In this document: positions 48,301-60,000 of the stretch, in pieces
Layout: the number at the start of each line of letters is the position of its first letter
Numbering within the stretch: the first letter of the stretch is position 1
Origin: Lingula anatina
Taxonomy: Eukaryota > Brachiopoda > Lingulata > Lingulida > Lingulidae
Length of the DNA: 60,000 bases
Direction: 5' to 3'
Assembly: GCF_001039355.2 (NCBI RefSeq)
Contig: NW_019774736.1
Location: forward strand, 436,001-496,000
The notes under the pieces: generated by a model
Seen by the model: the letters and a program-made list of their open reading frames with translations, nothing else
What the model was told of the DNA's origin: nothing
Database searches by the model: none
Program-made: the position numbers and the translations under genes

Positions 48301-51300
48301 CCAGCTGACAGTCTAGGGCGCAGCTCACATTTTCTGCCTTACTGACTTGATAGTTTTTAAAACTTGGGTCAATTTGCAATCTCCCAAAGGTTACCCTGCT
48401 GTTTCTACTGAACACTCTTGACTGATAGTTTACAAACTCTGCCCTGACAATTTGTAGCATGTCCATCAGCACCCCAGCTTTGAACTAAAAGCCCACCACC
48501 AAGGGTAAGACATTTCTTTTGAGGACAAAAAAAATCACAGCTAAATGGCATCCCAATAACATCGCAGAATAAAACTACTCACTAGAAGTCCTAAAAGACT
48601 TTGCTTCTAACAGATAGATATGCTTCCTCTTTAGAAAGTTTGATTCTAAGCAAAAGTGACTTAAACATTTTGCCCTTGCAGAGGCCTCATGTGATGCAGC
48701 TTCTGACTATCTAGACCTTGCAATCTAATGTGGCACATTGAGCAGCTGAAACTTGTCCTATAAAATGCCTGACTGCCACTGGATGTAACTGAAGAATTAG
48801 TCTGGCATTCCCTTACCAAATGTCTTAAGTTTTAGCATCATCCCCCATTGGCCCGAAGAAAACTTTATCATGAACTTGTGTTTTTAATGCTCCATAAATC
48901 ACTGGTAGAAAAAGACTAGGTAGGTACACTTGGACGACATACAATAAATTGAGGGTGATGCTTATTGAACATTAACAACTATCCAATAACAATAAATGTG
49001 TGTTTTATAGACTCTTTCAACACCCTATTAACTGAAGAGTTGAGCTTGAGCCATTTTATTGGTTTCATGTTAGGGGGATTTAAATTCAATTGTCATTTGA
49101 AAGTTAAGCTGATGATGTGAGTTGTCAAGTAATTTAAACATTTTTGCTGCGTTGTCAACTGGTTTAGATTAGATGCAAGCCAATCATCATGAAGACACAA
49201 CTGTCAGTTACAAGGCAGCCAGTTTTGCAGCCTCATGAGTATAAATGTCCCTCAAACATTTTTGAATTTTTACTTAATAACATAGGCAATGATGTGCACT
49301 AAATTCAATATGAGACAAGAACTTTTTCATGGAATGCAGAATTTCACCTTTAAATTACTAATCTAACAGTAGGTATTCATAATGGTTTATTCACCCAATG
49401 TGCATATATATATATTATAAAATGCTCATAAAACAGATTACAACTTTTAAATCTTATTTTGTAATTTTTGCAACTTTATAAATATAAATATTTTAGTTGT
49501 ATTCACTTACCCATCACAACAAGAGTTATATTGACCATCCTGCTCCCAAACCCATTTGTGGCTTTGCATATGTAGTTTCCAGCGTCCTCTTTCATTACAT
49601 CCTGAATTTTCAGAAAGTTCTTGGTCATCTTAAATCTCTCCCATCCTGCATGTATCAGTTCCTTATCTTTGCTCCATTGTAATAATAAAGGTGGGGGGTC
49701 TGCAGTTACTGGGCAGATTATTTTAACAGTCTTCCCCTCACGTATGAACTGGCGGCTCTTGATAGGAAATACTATTCGTGGAGGGCCTGAAGTAAAATAG
49801 TAATAAGTATATTAATTCAAATGTACAAATAGGTTTGATGAAAAAGCATTGCATTTTGCCACATCAAAAATGTTCCACTTGTTTTCACATGGAAACAACT
49901 CAATACACGACCAATGATGTATGATGCTATCAAGAATATTTGTTACAATAACTTTTCCGCCTCTTCCTGCACACAGATAAAGTGGGCTGATTATTCAGGT
50001 TGGGTTTCAAAGCAGGAATAGGCCTTCCATATTGTGTTGGGAGCTACGGGTCAGCGGTGACACGTTCACCTGCCAGGGAACCGGAGGTGTGCCTTTGTTC
50101 ACTGACAAGCTTTGCTCAACACAGCAGATTTATAGCATGTCAACTTCTCTACAGCACATTTAAGTCAGTTAACAAAAAATGCACCACAGTTCCCCACTTG
50201 ATATGAATGTGGTACAACAGCTTAATCACTGTAGCACAAGCAACCAGTATTTAGCACAATATCTACCTTGAGGGGTACCTTCATTTATTTTTAACAGCTT
50301 ATGGCTCATTTTCACTGATCAAAAACAAAAATACACCTGCAGAATTCTCCTGATGAGTTAACTCCCATTTCCAGCTGATTTCCAGTACTTTTTACACAGT
50401 TATCCATGACTGCAGCTGAATGAATCACCTGTCTTTTTACCCATATCAATTTGCCAACAGAAAACATATGAACAATGGGGTCAAATGAGTACCAGTAAAA
50501 TATGTATTCTAGTGATGAATAAAAAACCAACGGAGACAAACAGTTTTTTTTTCCTTGACCTACTTTACAAACATGAGGAGAAGTACCTTGCTATATCTAT
50601 ACATGTCTTTTTGAAGAGCTGATGAATTCTCATGTGAACCTTGCCTCTACTGGCCTTTGTGTCAATTCAATAGGGAATGCACGTGTAGAAGCCCATCAAG
50701 CAGCAGGGCCCATTCAATAGACCTGGTACTTGCCCCATTTTTTCCCAAAGCAAATATTGACTTTTCCTGACATGTTGGTTTTATAATAAACATGTTGGCA
50801 AATACTTCAAATGGCAAAGGGTACGGGTGACTTTCTGCGATAAAGCCTTCACCATAATACAACAATTATGTTTGCGCAGATTGTATCCACAATTAGAATG
50901 GAACAGTGCACAAATAATTCAAATCGTCTATAAAACGTGACCTAGCCTTTATGCTGCATACAAAAACAAATTGATGTGTTCATTTAAGCTGTTCTACTGA
51001 TGTTTCCAGGTAATATCATGTTTTACAGCAGATCTACTATTGAAATGATCTTTTTTTCAGCTGACAACTTCCATTTATGTCTGAAGGTAAAAAAGAACGC
51101 CTAGGATAAACAGTTTCCCTCAAAGACTGCCAGGTTTTTCAGGTTTCAGCTAGCCAATTTTGGTTTCCAGGGAGACAGGGCACTGATATCAATCAGACTT
51201 GAACAGGATGTTTTAAGATAGTAGTGGCTTCATTTACTTATGTCATTTGGATAAATAAATAGCCTCTCCCCCCTGCAGTATGGAAAACCTTTAGAGCATG

Positions 51301-53443
51301 TGAAGCCTGTAAAATGAACTGGAGTGGAATGCATTTATCACATGTAAACCAAGCTCCATCTATTTGGTCCTAACCTCTACTAATTTACCACTCATTAACT
51401 CCATCAGATCATATTTGTTATTGAAGCAAAGCTGCAAGATCTGGCCCTCTGTAGCTGACATTTCAATTGGGATCCTTGATAATTGGAAATGGCTGGCTTG
51501 TAATAAAAACATTAGTCCCACATTGCCATTCAAAAAGTACGAACACCCTTCAGAAATAAGGCAAAAATCAAGATCAGAATTAAGTGGCATGTTTTGTGGC
51601 CTTTCCTAAGAAACTGTGGTGCTAAGTTGGTGATAAATTGCAGATGGTGGCATACTGATCCATTCACAATGGTTTCAACAAAATTAGGGGCTGACAGATA
51701 GATGTGTTTAACCCTTTATCACTCACACTGATTTTGCTATAAATTTTGACTAAATTGACACACCTCAGCTTATTTGCAAAGACAAAAATATCATAATAAT
51801 TACCCCATGGACAAATGAAAGCACACAGGGTTTTTAAGCGTATTTCTTTTCACTTCTGCATCAAATTCCACAGGTGTGCCAGAATTTCAGTCTACCACAG
51901 GCTGAAAAATCACAGCACACAAAGTGATAGAGACAACTTAATTGCAAATATATCCTAGACCAGTTACATAATGTTAACTCAACTTAGTGACCAAAGTTAA
52001 ATATTTCTCTCCAGTGAAAAGGTCCTATTCAGTATTGGTCTGATAAAGGGCAGCATTTGAGGAAAATACTTCATTTCATGCCAGACTACCCAAAATACAG
52101 CTATGTGATTATGTCATGAATTGGTTTCAGATTTGATTTCAAAGCTGGTCACCTCCCTGTTTATCCTGATCAGGGCACTAGTAATAAGCCTTTTTAGTGG
52201 GACCCTGTATTAACAAGATGGCACATTCATAACTTGGCACCATAATGTGACCAAGGACACAGACTCAGGGCTCCAGGTAGCTTAAATGGGCACCTAGTAT
52301 GTAATCAGTTTTGACAGAACTTTCTCAGCTCACCTGAGAACAAACAGGCCTGGCCTGCCATGACATAACAAGTGGCAAGAGTACTTTTCCTGCTGACTGC
52401 CTTAATATAAATAGAACATTTTCTCAAGTGGAGCTGGGGTTTGTTGAAGACTCGGCACCAATTACTATGGTAAACACATCTGTATGTTTTACCCCAAGCC
52501 TACACCCCACCTGCCACTTTTCTCCTAAATACTTGGTGCAAAACTTTGAGTTGTATGAATATTTCAGCTTCTACATCAAACTCTTAGCAAATTTCTTAAT
52601 ATTAAAAAATTCCCAATGGTATCAGCAAAAACCTTCCATTTTGGCTGCCCTTAAAAACAGTAATGAAATTTTCCATCTGTGAAGTACAATAAACTGTGAG
52701 ATTTGAAAAAGGTTTTGGATGGCATGTCAGTACAAGTTATGAAGCGTTTGATCTTCAAAATCAAATCAACATAATCAAAGCTAGGACTGAGCAGCTTGAG
52801 TGCCGACAAAGGTAGTATTATCCTCCAGCACAAAAGGACTGTGGAAGCCTAAAAGCCTCTCATCCTCCAACACAATCAACTGTCCTCATTTGGGACTTCT
52901 AGATGGGTAATTTTGGTCTGTACATTTTAAATTAGACATCTTCCATTCATTTAACTCCAAGCTTTTTTCTCTTTTTTACACACAAATTGAAAATTTGTAA
53001 ATCTGCGAAGACTATACTAATTTACCCTGAGAAATTAATCTTTATTTTGCAAAAATTGTAGATTTTTTTTTTTCATGTTTGGAGATACATTCCTGACATC
53101 ATGCAAGTACTATACTGAGTACTTAAAATTAAGGTCAAGGCCCTCTTTTTAAAATAATAGTTAAAAGAAAAACATATTTCAAAATTTTGGGGAAGAGTAG
53201 GGATGGTACCATCATATCATCATGTACCTAATAATCCCAAATCCAAAGATAGCTGTAGCAGGCATTACATCTCACAAATAGTGGCATTAATATTGTTCCT
53301 TATCTGTCAAATAAGCTGCAAGTGCTAAGAGACAGTTAGCAAGGACAGGAAATGTTTGTTTTAATCAACTTACCTATGCCTGCTGAACATAGCTGGGTCA
53401 GTAACCACGCAAATATGAAGGCGCAAAGGCTGACACTACTCAT
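44958..53443 (-). CDS. FGFRL1: FGF receptor-like protein (FGFRL1/FGFR5 type), 7 coding exons, 471 residues
   Basis: Single-pass receptor with an FGFR-type ectodomain and no kinase. Coding segments in transcript order: 53443-53374, 49786-49511, 46879-46811, 46659-46375, 46098-45980, 45752-45515, 45316-44958 (1416 nt with stop). Order: signal peptide (1-21), Ig1 (Cys48-Cys97), linker (116-139), Ig2 (Cys166-Cys215), Ig3 (Cys262-Cys333), TM (about 378-400), 70-residue cytoplasmic tail. Hallmarks of FGFRL1 are present: KATNGFGS in Ig1, QPSKMRRK and RPVGSSVR before Ig2, QCKVRSDV and QWLKRVE in Ig3, [19 protein letters not shown], and a tail with Tyr sorting motif YSDL (450-453) and a His-rich end (460-468). 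Family members bind FGF and heparin, modulate signalling and mediate cell adhesion. The human protein is 504 residues. Convergent with FGFR. Confidence 0.95.
45515..45752 (-). CDS. FGFRL1: FGFRL Ig3 exon, second half
   Basis: 238 nt, phases 0 in and 1 out. [22 protein letters not shown], then [20 protein letters not shown] with Cys333. Confidence 0.96.
45980..46098 (-). CDS. FGFRL1: FGFRL Ig3 exon, first half
   Basis: 119 nt, phases 1 in and 0 out. PVNTT-like [20 protein letters not shown] with Cys262, ending HIQ just before the core Trp. Confidence 0.95.
46375..46659 (-). CDS. FGFRL1: FGFRL Ig2 exon
   Basis: Whole Ig2 in one 285-nt phase 1-1 exon. [20 protein letters not shown] is near-identical to vertebrate FGFRL1 and holds the basic heparin-binding patch. 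Cys166, Trp178, [12 protein letters not shown] with Cys215. Confidence 0.96.
46811..46879 (-). CDS. FGFRL1: FGFRL linker exon
   Basis: A 69-nt phase 1-1 exon, [20 protein letters not shown] and on to TG. It has the same length and phases as the FGFR acid-box exon but is only weakly acidic. Acceptor TTCTCTTTTCAG, donor GGAA|GTGAGT. Confidence 0.85.
46880..49510 (-). other. FGFRL intron between Ig1 and linker exons
   Basis: 2.6 kb of noncoding sequence. No cassette-like frame matching phase 1-1 was recognised; no repeats of note. Confidence 0.5.
49511..49786 (-). CDS. FGFRL1: FGFRL Ig1 exon
   Basis: Whole Ig1 in one 276-nt phase 1-1 exon. Cys48, Trp61, [16 protein letters not shown] with Cys97, sequon NIT at 109. 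It starts GPPRIVFP, as vertebrate FGFRL1 starts GPPK. Confidence 0.95.
49787..53373 (-). other. FGFRL intron 1 (coding)
   Basis: 3.6 kb between the signal-peptide and Ig1 exons. It holds a tRNA-like relic near 50.04-50.10 kb; otherwise no gene was seen. Confidence 0.5.
50041..50105 (+). repeat. tRNA-like relic, possibly a SINE head
   Basis: GGGTCAGCGGTGACACG then TTCACCTGCCAGGGAACCGG resembles the A-box to anticodon-arm part of a tRNA such as tRNA-Gly(GCC) (CCTGCCA loop). The T arm is decayed (no intact GGTTCRA box), so this is not a working tRNA gene. Confidence 0.35.
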
Positions 53444-53458
53444 CTCCACGTCTCACAC
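53374..53458 (-). CDS. FGFRL1: FGFRL first coding exon: signal peptide
   Basis: The acceptor CTCTATTTCAG precedes 15 nt of UTR and ATG (53443-53441). It encodes [20 protein letters not shown], a signal peptide with likely cleavage near Ser-Ala-Gly. Donor ATAG|GTAAGT, phase 1. The acceptor implies an upstream noncoding exon. Confidence 0.88.
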
Positions 53459-54228
53459 CTGAAATAGAGAAGCACAGCCATGATTATCAACGGGATCCAT
53501 TTAGTGAAAATGAATACTCTCCATGGACCAACTCCATTAAATATGTCCTGTGTTAACAAACGCAGCACACACATGGCAAACACTACCATTTTTCCGCAAT
53601 ATTTCAAATGACACCATTCAACTGTTGACATTCTACACAAAAAGCTTTCTGCTGATAATCAGCACTATGTACAATCATTCTGAAATGTCACTGCTGTTAG
53701 GCAAACACAAAAATGGTAGCTGCAATTTAAAATATTGAAAAAAAAGAGAAAAACAAGTCTTGCTTTTAGCATTATAGATCATGGTGTTATCTCTAAATTA
53801 CCTTGTGTTGACTAAAAAGTCATACATCCTTTAATTGAAACTCGCTTTGATACAAAGTAGCTAAACCTTGCAGCACCCATCAAGATTTCAGACAGTGTAG
53901 TCTCCATGCTGTCCCCACCTCCCAAACTGCCCTTAGGAATGTGGCACGGTTGCTTTACATGAAAGCCCAGTCATTCCATGACAAAAACAATCCTCAAGCA
54001 TAGGACGACACCTAGACTATGAACCTGAATATTCCAATGACAGTCCCCAGTGTAGTTAAGCACACGTTCTTCACAGATGTATTTACTCAGTGCACTAACA
54101 GGCAGCTGCAACGACTTCCAAATTCGATGACGAAGCCGCCTTCTACCTGCTTAAAGATACAGTGGCGTAAACTAGACGTCCCAGTGCAATTCAAAGAAAA
54201 TAATTATGTATTTAAACTGCCTCAATAC

Positions 54229-54440
54229 CTTTTGAAAAGCGATTCTTGTCTAAAGAAAGGCGACCTCTCATTTTCATGTCAAACTTCTGAGCTGCCGTAT
54301 ACAATAACTCCACACACAAACGAGATGCGAAAGGTAGTAGTAATTGCCTCTGATTATACTCTTGTCTACCGACTTGGAAGCCTACAGTAGATCTACAGTA
54401 CGCTGAAAGGTCGACCATTCCTCACGCGGGAAAGACAACT
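54229..54440 (-). other. Candidate noncoding first exon of FGFRL
   Basis: From the predicted initiator at 54440 to a donor, CAAAAG|GTATTG, at 54229/54228. It would splice to the acceptor at 53459. It contains an upstream ATG near 54418 opening a short uORF. The donor is of medium quality; a nearer GTGAGG (about 54423) is an alternative. Confidence 0.35.
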
Positions 54441-54472
54441 GATAATATCCATGAGAGCACCCATTTATAAAC
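54430..54472 (-). promoter_or_regulatory. Candidate FGFRL core promoter (TATA + initiator)
   Basis: On the minus strand TATAAAT starts at 54469, and a TCAGTT initiator places A+1 at 54440, 29 nt downstream. This is textbook TATA-Inr spacing. It lies 1.0 kb upstream of the ATG exon in the correct orientation. Confidence 0.45.
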
Positions 54473-54479
54473 GTACAGA

Positions 54480-57400
54480 TTAAATATCGCCAAGCCTCCA
54501 CTTCTATTCATTAGTGTTGACGACTATGTTTACAAGAAAAGAATGCAAAGTGTAAAGGTTTACCATGCAATATTCTGTGCGTCTTCCATACTGCTCAAAC
54601 GTCAACTGTTTAATAGCATGCACGCATGGAACGCATTTCTAAATATGGATATTTTTTCACAAAGTTGCCACATTTCTTGTCATTTCTAACCAAATACAAA
54701 GATGTGCCTTTTTTGACGTAACTAAAATAAGAACAAAGCCTAGGAGCATAAACGAATACGTTATATAACATATACCCAAAATTAACCTGGCACCCCTACC
54801 CCATTAAATGAGCATGACCCTACATGACACTGCCGACCCCTGTGGAGAAATACATGATACTCGATATATATATATGATTTATAAATGTGCGGGGGAATAC
54901 CAACAAAAAGGTTATTGAACCATTCAGTTTACCACGTTTATCACTTAACAGCGAAAGTAAACTATGTTGGCAACATTAACTCGCCCATTTTAGACAACAT
55001 TTAATTTTAGCCGTCTAATCTCGTGCAGCCCGTGTCACCTGCCAGTCCTCATTAGGCAACATTTTTGTTGACCGATTACATGGCACATATTTACGGATTT
55101 GACTCTGCGCGGTGCATGTCACCACGTATTACACAACGTAGTGGAATGAACGCAAAGCATGTGATAAGCAGCTCTATGCTGCTGGGAGGCCACGGCAATC
55201 CGTCGGACAATTTCACAGTTTACTCAGTTTCAACTGAGTGTGACTGTCAGTCAAATAAATGAATTGACCAGTAGACTGCAAACCGCTAGTGCTCAAACGC
55301 CATTCACACGTCGCCCAAACATCGACTATTCTGATATAGTAGAAAAATGATTTTTGTGCGCAGTTAAACGGATCCTAATAGAATTTTTTTTTGGCGAATT
55401 TCATGAAATAATGACAAATTGATGTTTACACATAAACAATTAAAGCAACAAACCAAAACTGTTGTTCACTTTTATAGAGTTTTTCATTCAAACACCATTT
55501 CTAAGTTTTAATGCAATAATCCAACTGTAAGTATATTTGCTCTGTTTCTTGTGGATTTTGCTTTAAAAGCCCATTTAGAGTTTATGAACTGGAACATTAC
55601 AGAGAATTTGGTGTGTCTTCTTAAATGTGTTTCTCCAGTATTTCACCCTGAAATTAATTCCACTGTTTACAAATTGGGCTGTTAACATAAATTTATAAAC
55701 CAATGTACCTGTAAACTGAGTCACCTCAAATAAGCATGCAGTTGATAAAACTCACTAACACAAGTTTTGACTACCTTATACTGGAATTTATCCAGTGCAT
55801 GTGCTTATCTTTCACTCTACATTGTACACCATGGGAAATTCAGTTGTTTAGAAGAATGGGATTAAATCTCATTTGATTTCTCCACACATACACTTTCAGA
55901 AAATGTAGCTGTTGATGTCAAACTTTTTGGGGGTAAACCTGACAGGACTTGTCTAAAGGAAAACTTCACTAAAATGTGAAAGTGTTTTGGTAAAACATCG
56001 ACATTAGTCATGTTGTTGACAAAAACTTTAAATTTAAAGAAAAAAATTCAGTGTACCTTAGTCATTATGTTTTTTAAGGTAATAATAAAGTCATCTACTA
56101 CTAATTGCTACATGCTTCTGAATACCAAACTGACATGAAAAATGCAAATGGAATGTTTCTGAAATCATAACTTATAAGATAAAAACTTTCGAAAACCACC
56201 TGTCATCTCAACTAAATGACTCCTTTTTAATGGGTATAACAGAAAAAACTCTACCTTATTGGATTTCAGACTTAACTCATTCTTTGCTGCTCTTGTTCAA
56301 CCACTGATTGAGAAAAGGCTATTTGACAGATGATTGAAGTATGCTGCCATCACCCTATGTTAATCTCATGTAAGCACACCTGTGCTAACCTTTAACAAAC
56401 TGTTAGCAAAGAAATCAACCTAGGACAAAATAAGCTGCAAATAAGGGGGAACCCGGCCTACATGTAAACACTTACACCGTGTCATTTAATGCAGTCACAC
56501 AATAGTTGCTTTTACTTCTACCTACATCCAAGTCACATATAAGAAAACATAGGATAAGGTACACTGCTAAAAGCAGGTATCAAATCTCATGAAACATACT
56601 CCGAAATACTGGAGATCAAAGGAAAACCACTAAGCATGAGCATTTCTTTTAACTTTCGAAAACAATACTGGCAAAAGGTGCTCCTTAAATCAGCAAACAG
56701 AACCTGCTCTAACAAAGAAAAGGAAGAAGGAACTGAAATGAATTAAAATGGTTAAACTATAGATTAAAATTGTCCAAAAAGCAGATTGACCACATGTCCT
56801 GCAGACTACAAATCTGAAATTATTTTTTTTCAGTCTAGTTTAGTTTTTACTTTAAATAACATACTACACATGTACAAAAAATTACCTAAGCACAATTTTA
56901 TGTAAGATGTTTCTGAAATCACGATTCTTCGTTTCAGTGCTTTTTCTCAACAAAGTCAAACAGTTCCACTTCATGTTCTTGAACCCATGATCAAAACCAA
57001 ATTTTCACAACACATCAAAGTCAAAAACGTGAGGCAGAAAATGCAAATGGATGTCCCGAAAAGAGAGGTGTCTTGGCATCTTTCCTTGGCGTCTTGTTGT
57101 GTCAGTATGAAGAAAGGCAAAGGATGAGGTAAGGAACAGCTTCAGGCAACTGCTTTAACTTTCTTGACCTAGGTGTTTGCTAAAGAATGTGATCAGTCTC
57201 CTGGACAGAATATAGCTCAGAGCAAATCTGCCAGCATAAGTAAATTTGTGTAAAATATCCCACCCCTCTCACCAATTTCATTACAGTAGCCAAATGGTTT
57301 GATGATTGCATTGTTTCAAACTTGAAAAAAAAAATAATGGAATCTCTATCTCTGCTTTTTTTATAAATTTGAAAAGTTATGTTGAGTTCTAATGGTTTAC

Positions 57401-60000
57401 AAAACTTTGCATTGGAGTTCAATATTTGTAATTTTTAAGCATGGTACAAAATATATACAAGCATGCAAAATATGTTCAAATCCTACCTTAAAAACTTTTC
57501 TTTACTGTACAATCAGCTTGCCCATGAGCCCAAGTTAGTGTGTAGTTCCGCAGCTCTGTACTAATCACTATAAAGTGTGGTTCTCTCCATGCAGAATGCC
57601 ATAGCTCTATGAATTCTTGGTAGAGACACAAATTAGAAGAGCCCCTAAACCTAAATGCAGTCACTTCCCTTAGTGGGAGATTATTTACCTAGGCAGTATG
57701 GGATGTTATTACATAAGGCCTTTTACCAGCATGGGCCAAAACAGGAGGCTCAGGTACAGAGATTTTAATGGCATCTTTCTCAGTAAAGAAAACACAAATA
57801 TCCCTCAGCCCATGCTAGGGTTGCTGAGGTGTCAGGAACTGCCAGGAAATTTATGACACTCCTTGTGATGAAGGGCCCTGTGATTTCTAAATCAACTTTG
57901 CTGATAAGCAGGGCCCTACCTGCAGTGCAAATTAAACAATATTGCACACAATACGATGAGACCCTACCACTGATTACAGAGATCTAAATGTACCAAACTC
58001 ATTGCTTGGGTTTTATTTAACAATTTGAACTCATAGTGGTATACAAGAGACTATTCACTGTAAAAACGATTTATTTGGGTTGATGAAAATGTAACATTAA
58101 ATTGTCATGATCAGTTTCAATTGGCTGATTACGGAAAGCAATTCATCTAACTTAAATGCTTCTGTGAACCATTTTTTAAAAATCAAATGAATGACTAATC
58201 TTTAAATACACACAGACAAATATCCTTAAATTTCCGTAAAAAAACTGAAAAAAATTAAAAAAGAAAAACTGTCTTCATGGCTGACATTTTAAATTTTAAA
58301 TCTTTTCCAGCTTTAAAATAAATGTCAAACAAGGAACACAAAACTTTTTTAAAGAATGACATAAGTGGAACTATATACTTGACATTAAATTATGACAATT
58401 TCAAAACTAAGATTATCTGATGAAAAATATATGATATGCTGCATGACTCACAAAACGTACCAAATTATTAAATGTCAATGTCTGCTTTCCTCTGGGCTCG
58501 AGACTCTTGAAGTGCCAACTTTGAATAAAATACTCCTTACTGTTAACAGGCTGTGATAAATAATTAAGTTTCAGGGAAATGCAATCAGTGCCTATCAGAA
58601 AGAATTTATTGAATTTTCCATTTGCTTCTCTTAAACAGGATTTCTGAAGGGCCCCATCCAAATGCCTGTGTATTGATTGTACCATATTGTCACTTAATTA
58701 CCAGGGGCTGATAATAAGATGTAATAGTCATCTGGGGAGACACACTACTCAAATGGCTGCCAAAATGCCCTTTCAGAACAGTAATTCTGGTTTTACTTAG
58801 GAGCCTGGGAAAACAGGATGAGTTGGCCCCTTCTATAGCAAGATGTAATGCTCCCAAACTGTGATGCTTGTCAGTCATTCGTCAGACATCTATTCAATTA
58901 TGTTCTTGTTTTTGCAAATCAGAGAGGCATAGTGCAAGATAAGGGCAAGGGGCGCCAATACTGCATCCACTGTGTGGTCTATGAAGATAAAGCAGTGTGC
59001 AGCAATTTTTGGAAGATCTCTTCATTAAGACCTGTAATCTAAACCATGACAGAATAACAAGATGGCAGCTGTCTTTCAAAATGCCTGGTTGTGTTTGAAA
59101 AGGATGTTTTTTGTTTGCTTCCAAACTCAGAAAAATATTATTTTATCCTAAAAAAGAAAATCTCAAGTTTTTCACTCTTTGAACAGTCTGAGTGTTCTGA
59201 TCTTTTTTTAAACAACTAAATAACTTATTATACAACTTTTTTGTCAACTAAATAACCTTTTTGAAAGCATGAAATAAAATGCTTCCATTGAACATTTACA
59301 AATTTAAATTCAGTCAGAAACAGTTAAAAACTAGATAAATTATCTTTATTTCTTTCTCGATTAAATACTTGAAAGTTCAATTCAATCAAACAATATAAGA
59401 TATATAGAGGAATCCTCTATAAAATGAATGCTACTTGAAAAAAATTATGTTTTCCATTCCATCCCAAAACCCCATTATCTTTTCATAACCACACCCTGCT
59501 TTTACTGATAAACTAAAGTATTTCAGTTCTTACAGCTTTTTAAAATACTGAATTTTATCATTAAAGGTGTACTTAAAATGATGGAGATTTGCTTTTTTCG
59601 CAGAAACCTGGAACAGTTCCATCCACGTTGAGTAAGTTTTTTTACAAAAAAGAAGGAAACCATATGGGAAGATGGAAAACACTTTTCTAAGGATGCGATT
59701 TCATTTTTGGCAAATTAAGATAGAGACCACATTAAAGTCTTCAGGCATATAGACAGTTGAAGGGATGCAGGCAATCTAACATAAGCCTACTCTTTAGGAA
59801 ATTAATCCTGCAGTGAGAGCACCTAAGAAAACATACAATACCAAAGCACAGCCATTTTTACCAAGAACTTGGTGATGCCATACAACACTAAAATATTTAT
59901 CCTATAGCCAGCTATTCTTGAAACCACTTAAGTAATTTCATACTCTTTTAAAGTAACCTGTTAAATTAAAAAGCCATCCACCCATAAAAGATTATGGTAC
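54480..60000. other. Upstream flank of FGFRL, no gene recognised
   Basis: 5.5 kb of AT-rich sequence with a modest CpG-containing patch at about 55,020-55,360. Short ORFs on both strands lack splice context or family features. It may hold FGFRL regulatory sequence. Confidence 0.5.

Noticed and set aside
57020-57130. Exon-like stretch ending ATGAG|GTAAGG
   Set aside because: One frame is open but stops (TGA) just at the donor, and no partner exon is visible.
1-60000. CRISPR arrays, rRNA genes, intact tRNA genes, bacterial-style operons
   Set aside because: None seen. No regularly spaced direct repeats, no intact GGTTCRA box in cloverleaf context, and gene structure is eukaryotic throughout.

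Overview
The window is animal nuclear DNA. It is AT-rich and intron-dense, with GT-AG splice sites, polyadenylation signals, microsatellites and several short inverted-repeat transposon remnants. It holds two complete receptor genes arranged tail to tail. On the + strand, about 16.6-41.8 kb, is a fibroblast growth factor receptor (FGFR). On the - strand, about 43.6-54.4 kb, is the kinase-less relative FGFRL (FGFRL1/FGFR5 type). One FGFR copy beside one FGFRL copy, a complete three-Ig-plus-kinase receptor, and a conserved His-rich FGFRL tail suggest an invertebrate bilaterian (a non-vertebrate deuterostome or a spiralian). The sequence alone does not settle the species.

Layout. 1-2.4 kb: a probable leftward neighbour gene, represented by one candidate coding exon at the left edge and a candidate promoter/start exon near 2.18-2.35 kb. 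2.4-10.6 kb: intergenic, with at least four inverted-repeat elements (a degenerate hAT-like MITE, a 964-bp TIR element with 5-bp target duplication, a perfect-looking hairpin built on a 10-bp palindrome, and a 214-bp Harbinger-like MITE) plus a decayed open stretch. 10.6-16.5 kb: candidate noncoding first exons and promoter of FGFR. 16.56-41.83 kb: FGFR, 16 coding exons joined in frame to 808 residues, with a 12.7-kb first coding intron that contains an alternative first coding exon encoding a second signal peptide, and a possible cassette exon in the acid-box linker. 41.83-43.56 kb: short convergent intergenic gap. 43.56-53.46 kb: FGFRL, 7 coding exons joined in frame to 471 residues. About 54.23-54.47 kb: a TATA-plus-initiator promoter and likely noncoding first exon for FGFRL. 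54.5-60 kb: upstream flank with no gene I can support.

How the genes work together. FGFR is the signalling receptor: three Ig domains bind FGF and heparan sulfate, and a split tyrosine kinase carries every catalytic motif. FGFRL has the same three-Ig ectodomain but replaces the kinase with a 70-residue tail that has a tyrosine sorting motif and a histidine-rich end. In other animals it acts as a modulator or decoy and in cell adhesion. Intron phases coincide between the two ectodomains and the acid-box exons are both 69 nt, which fits an ancient duplication whose products are still adjacent here.
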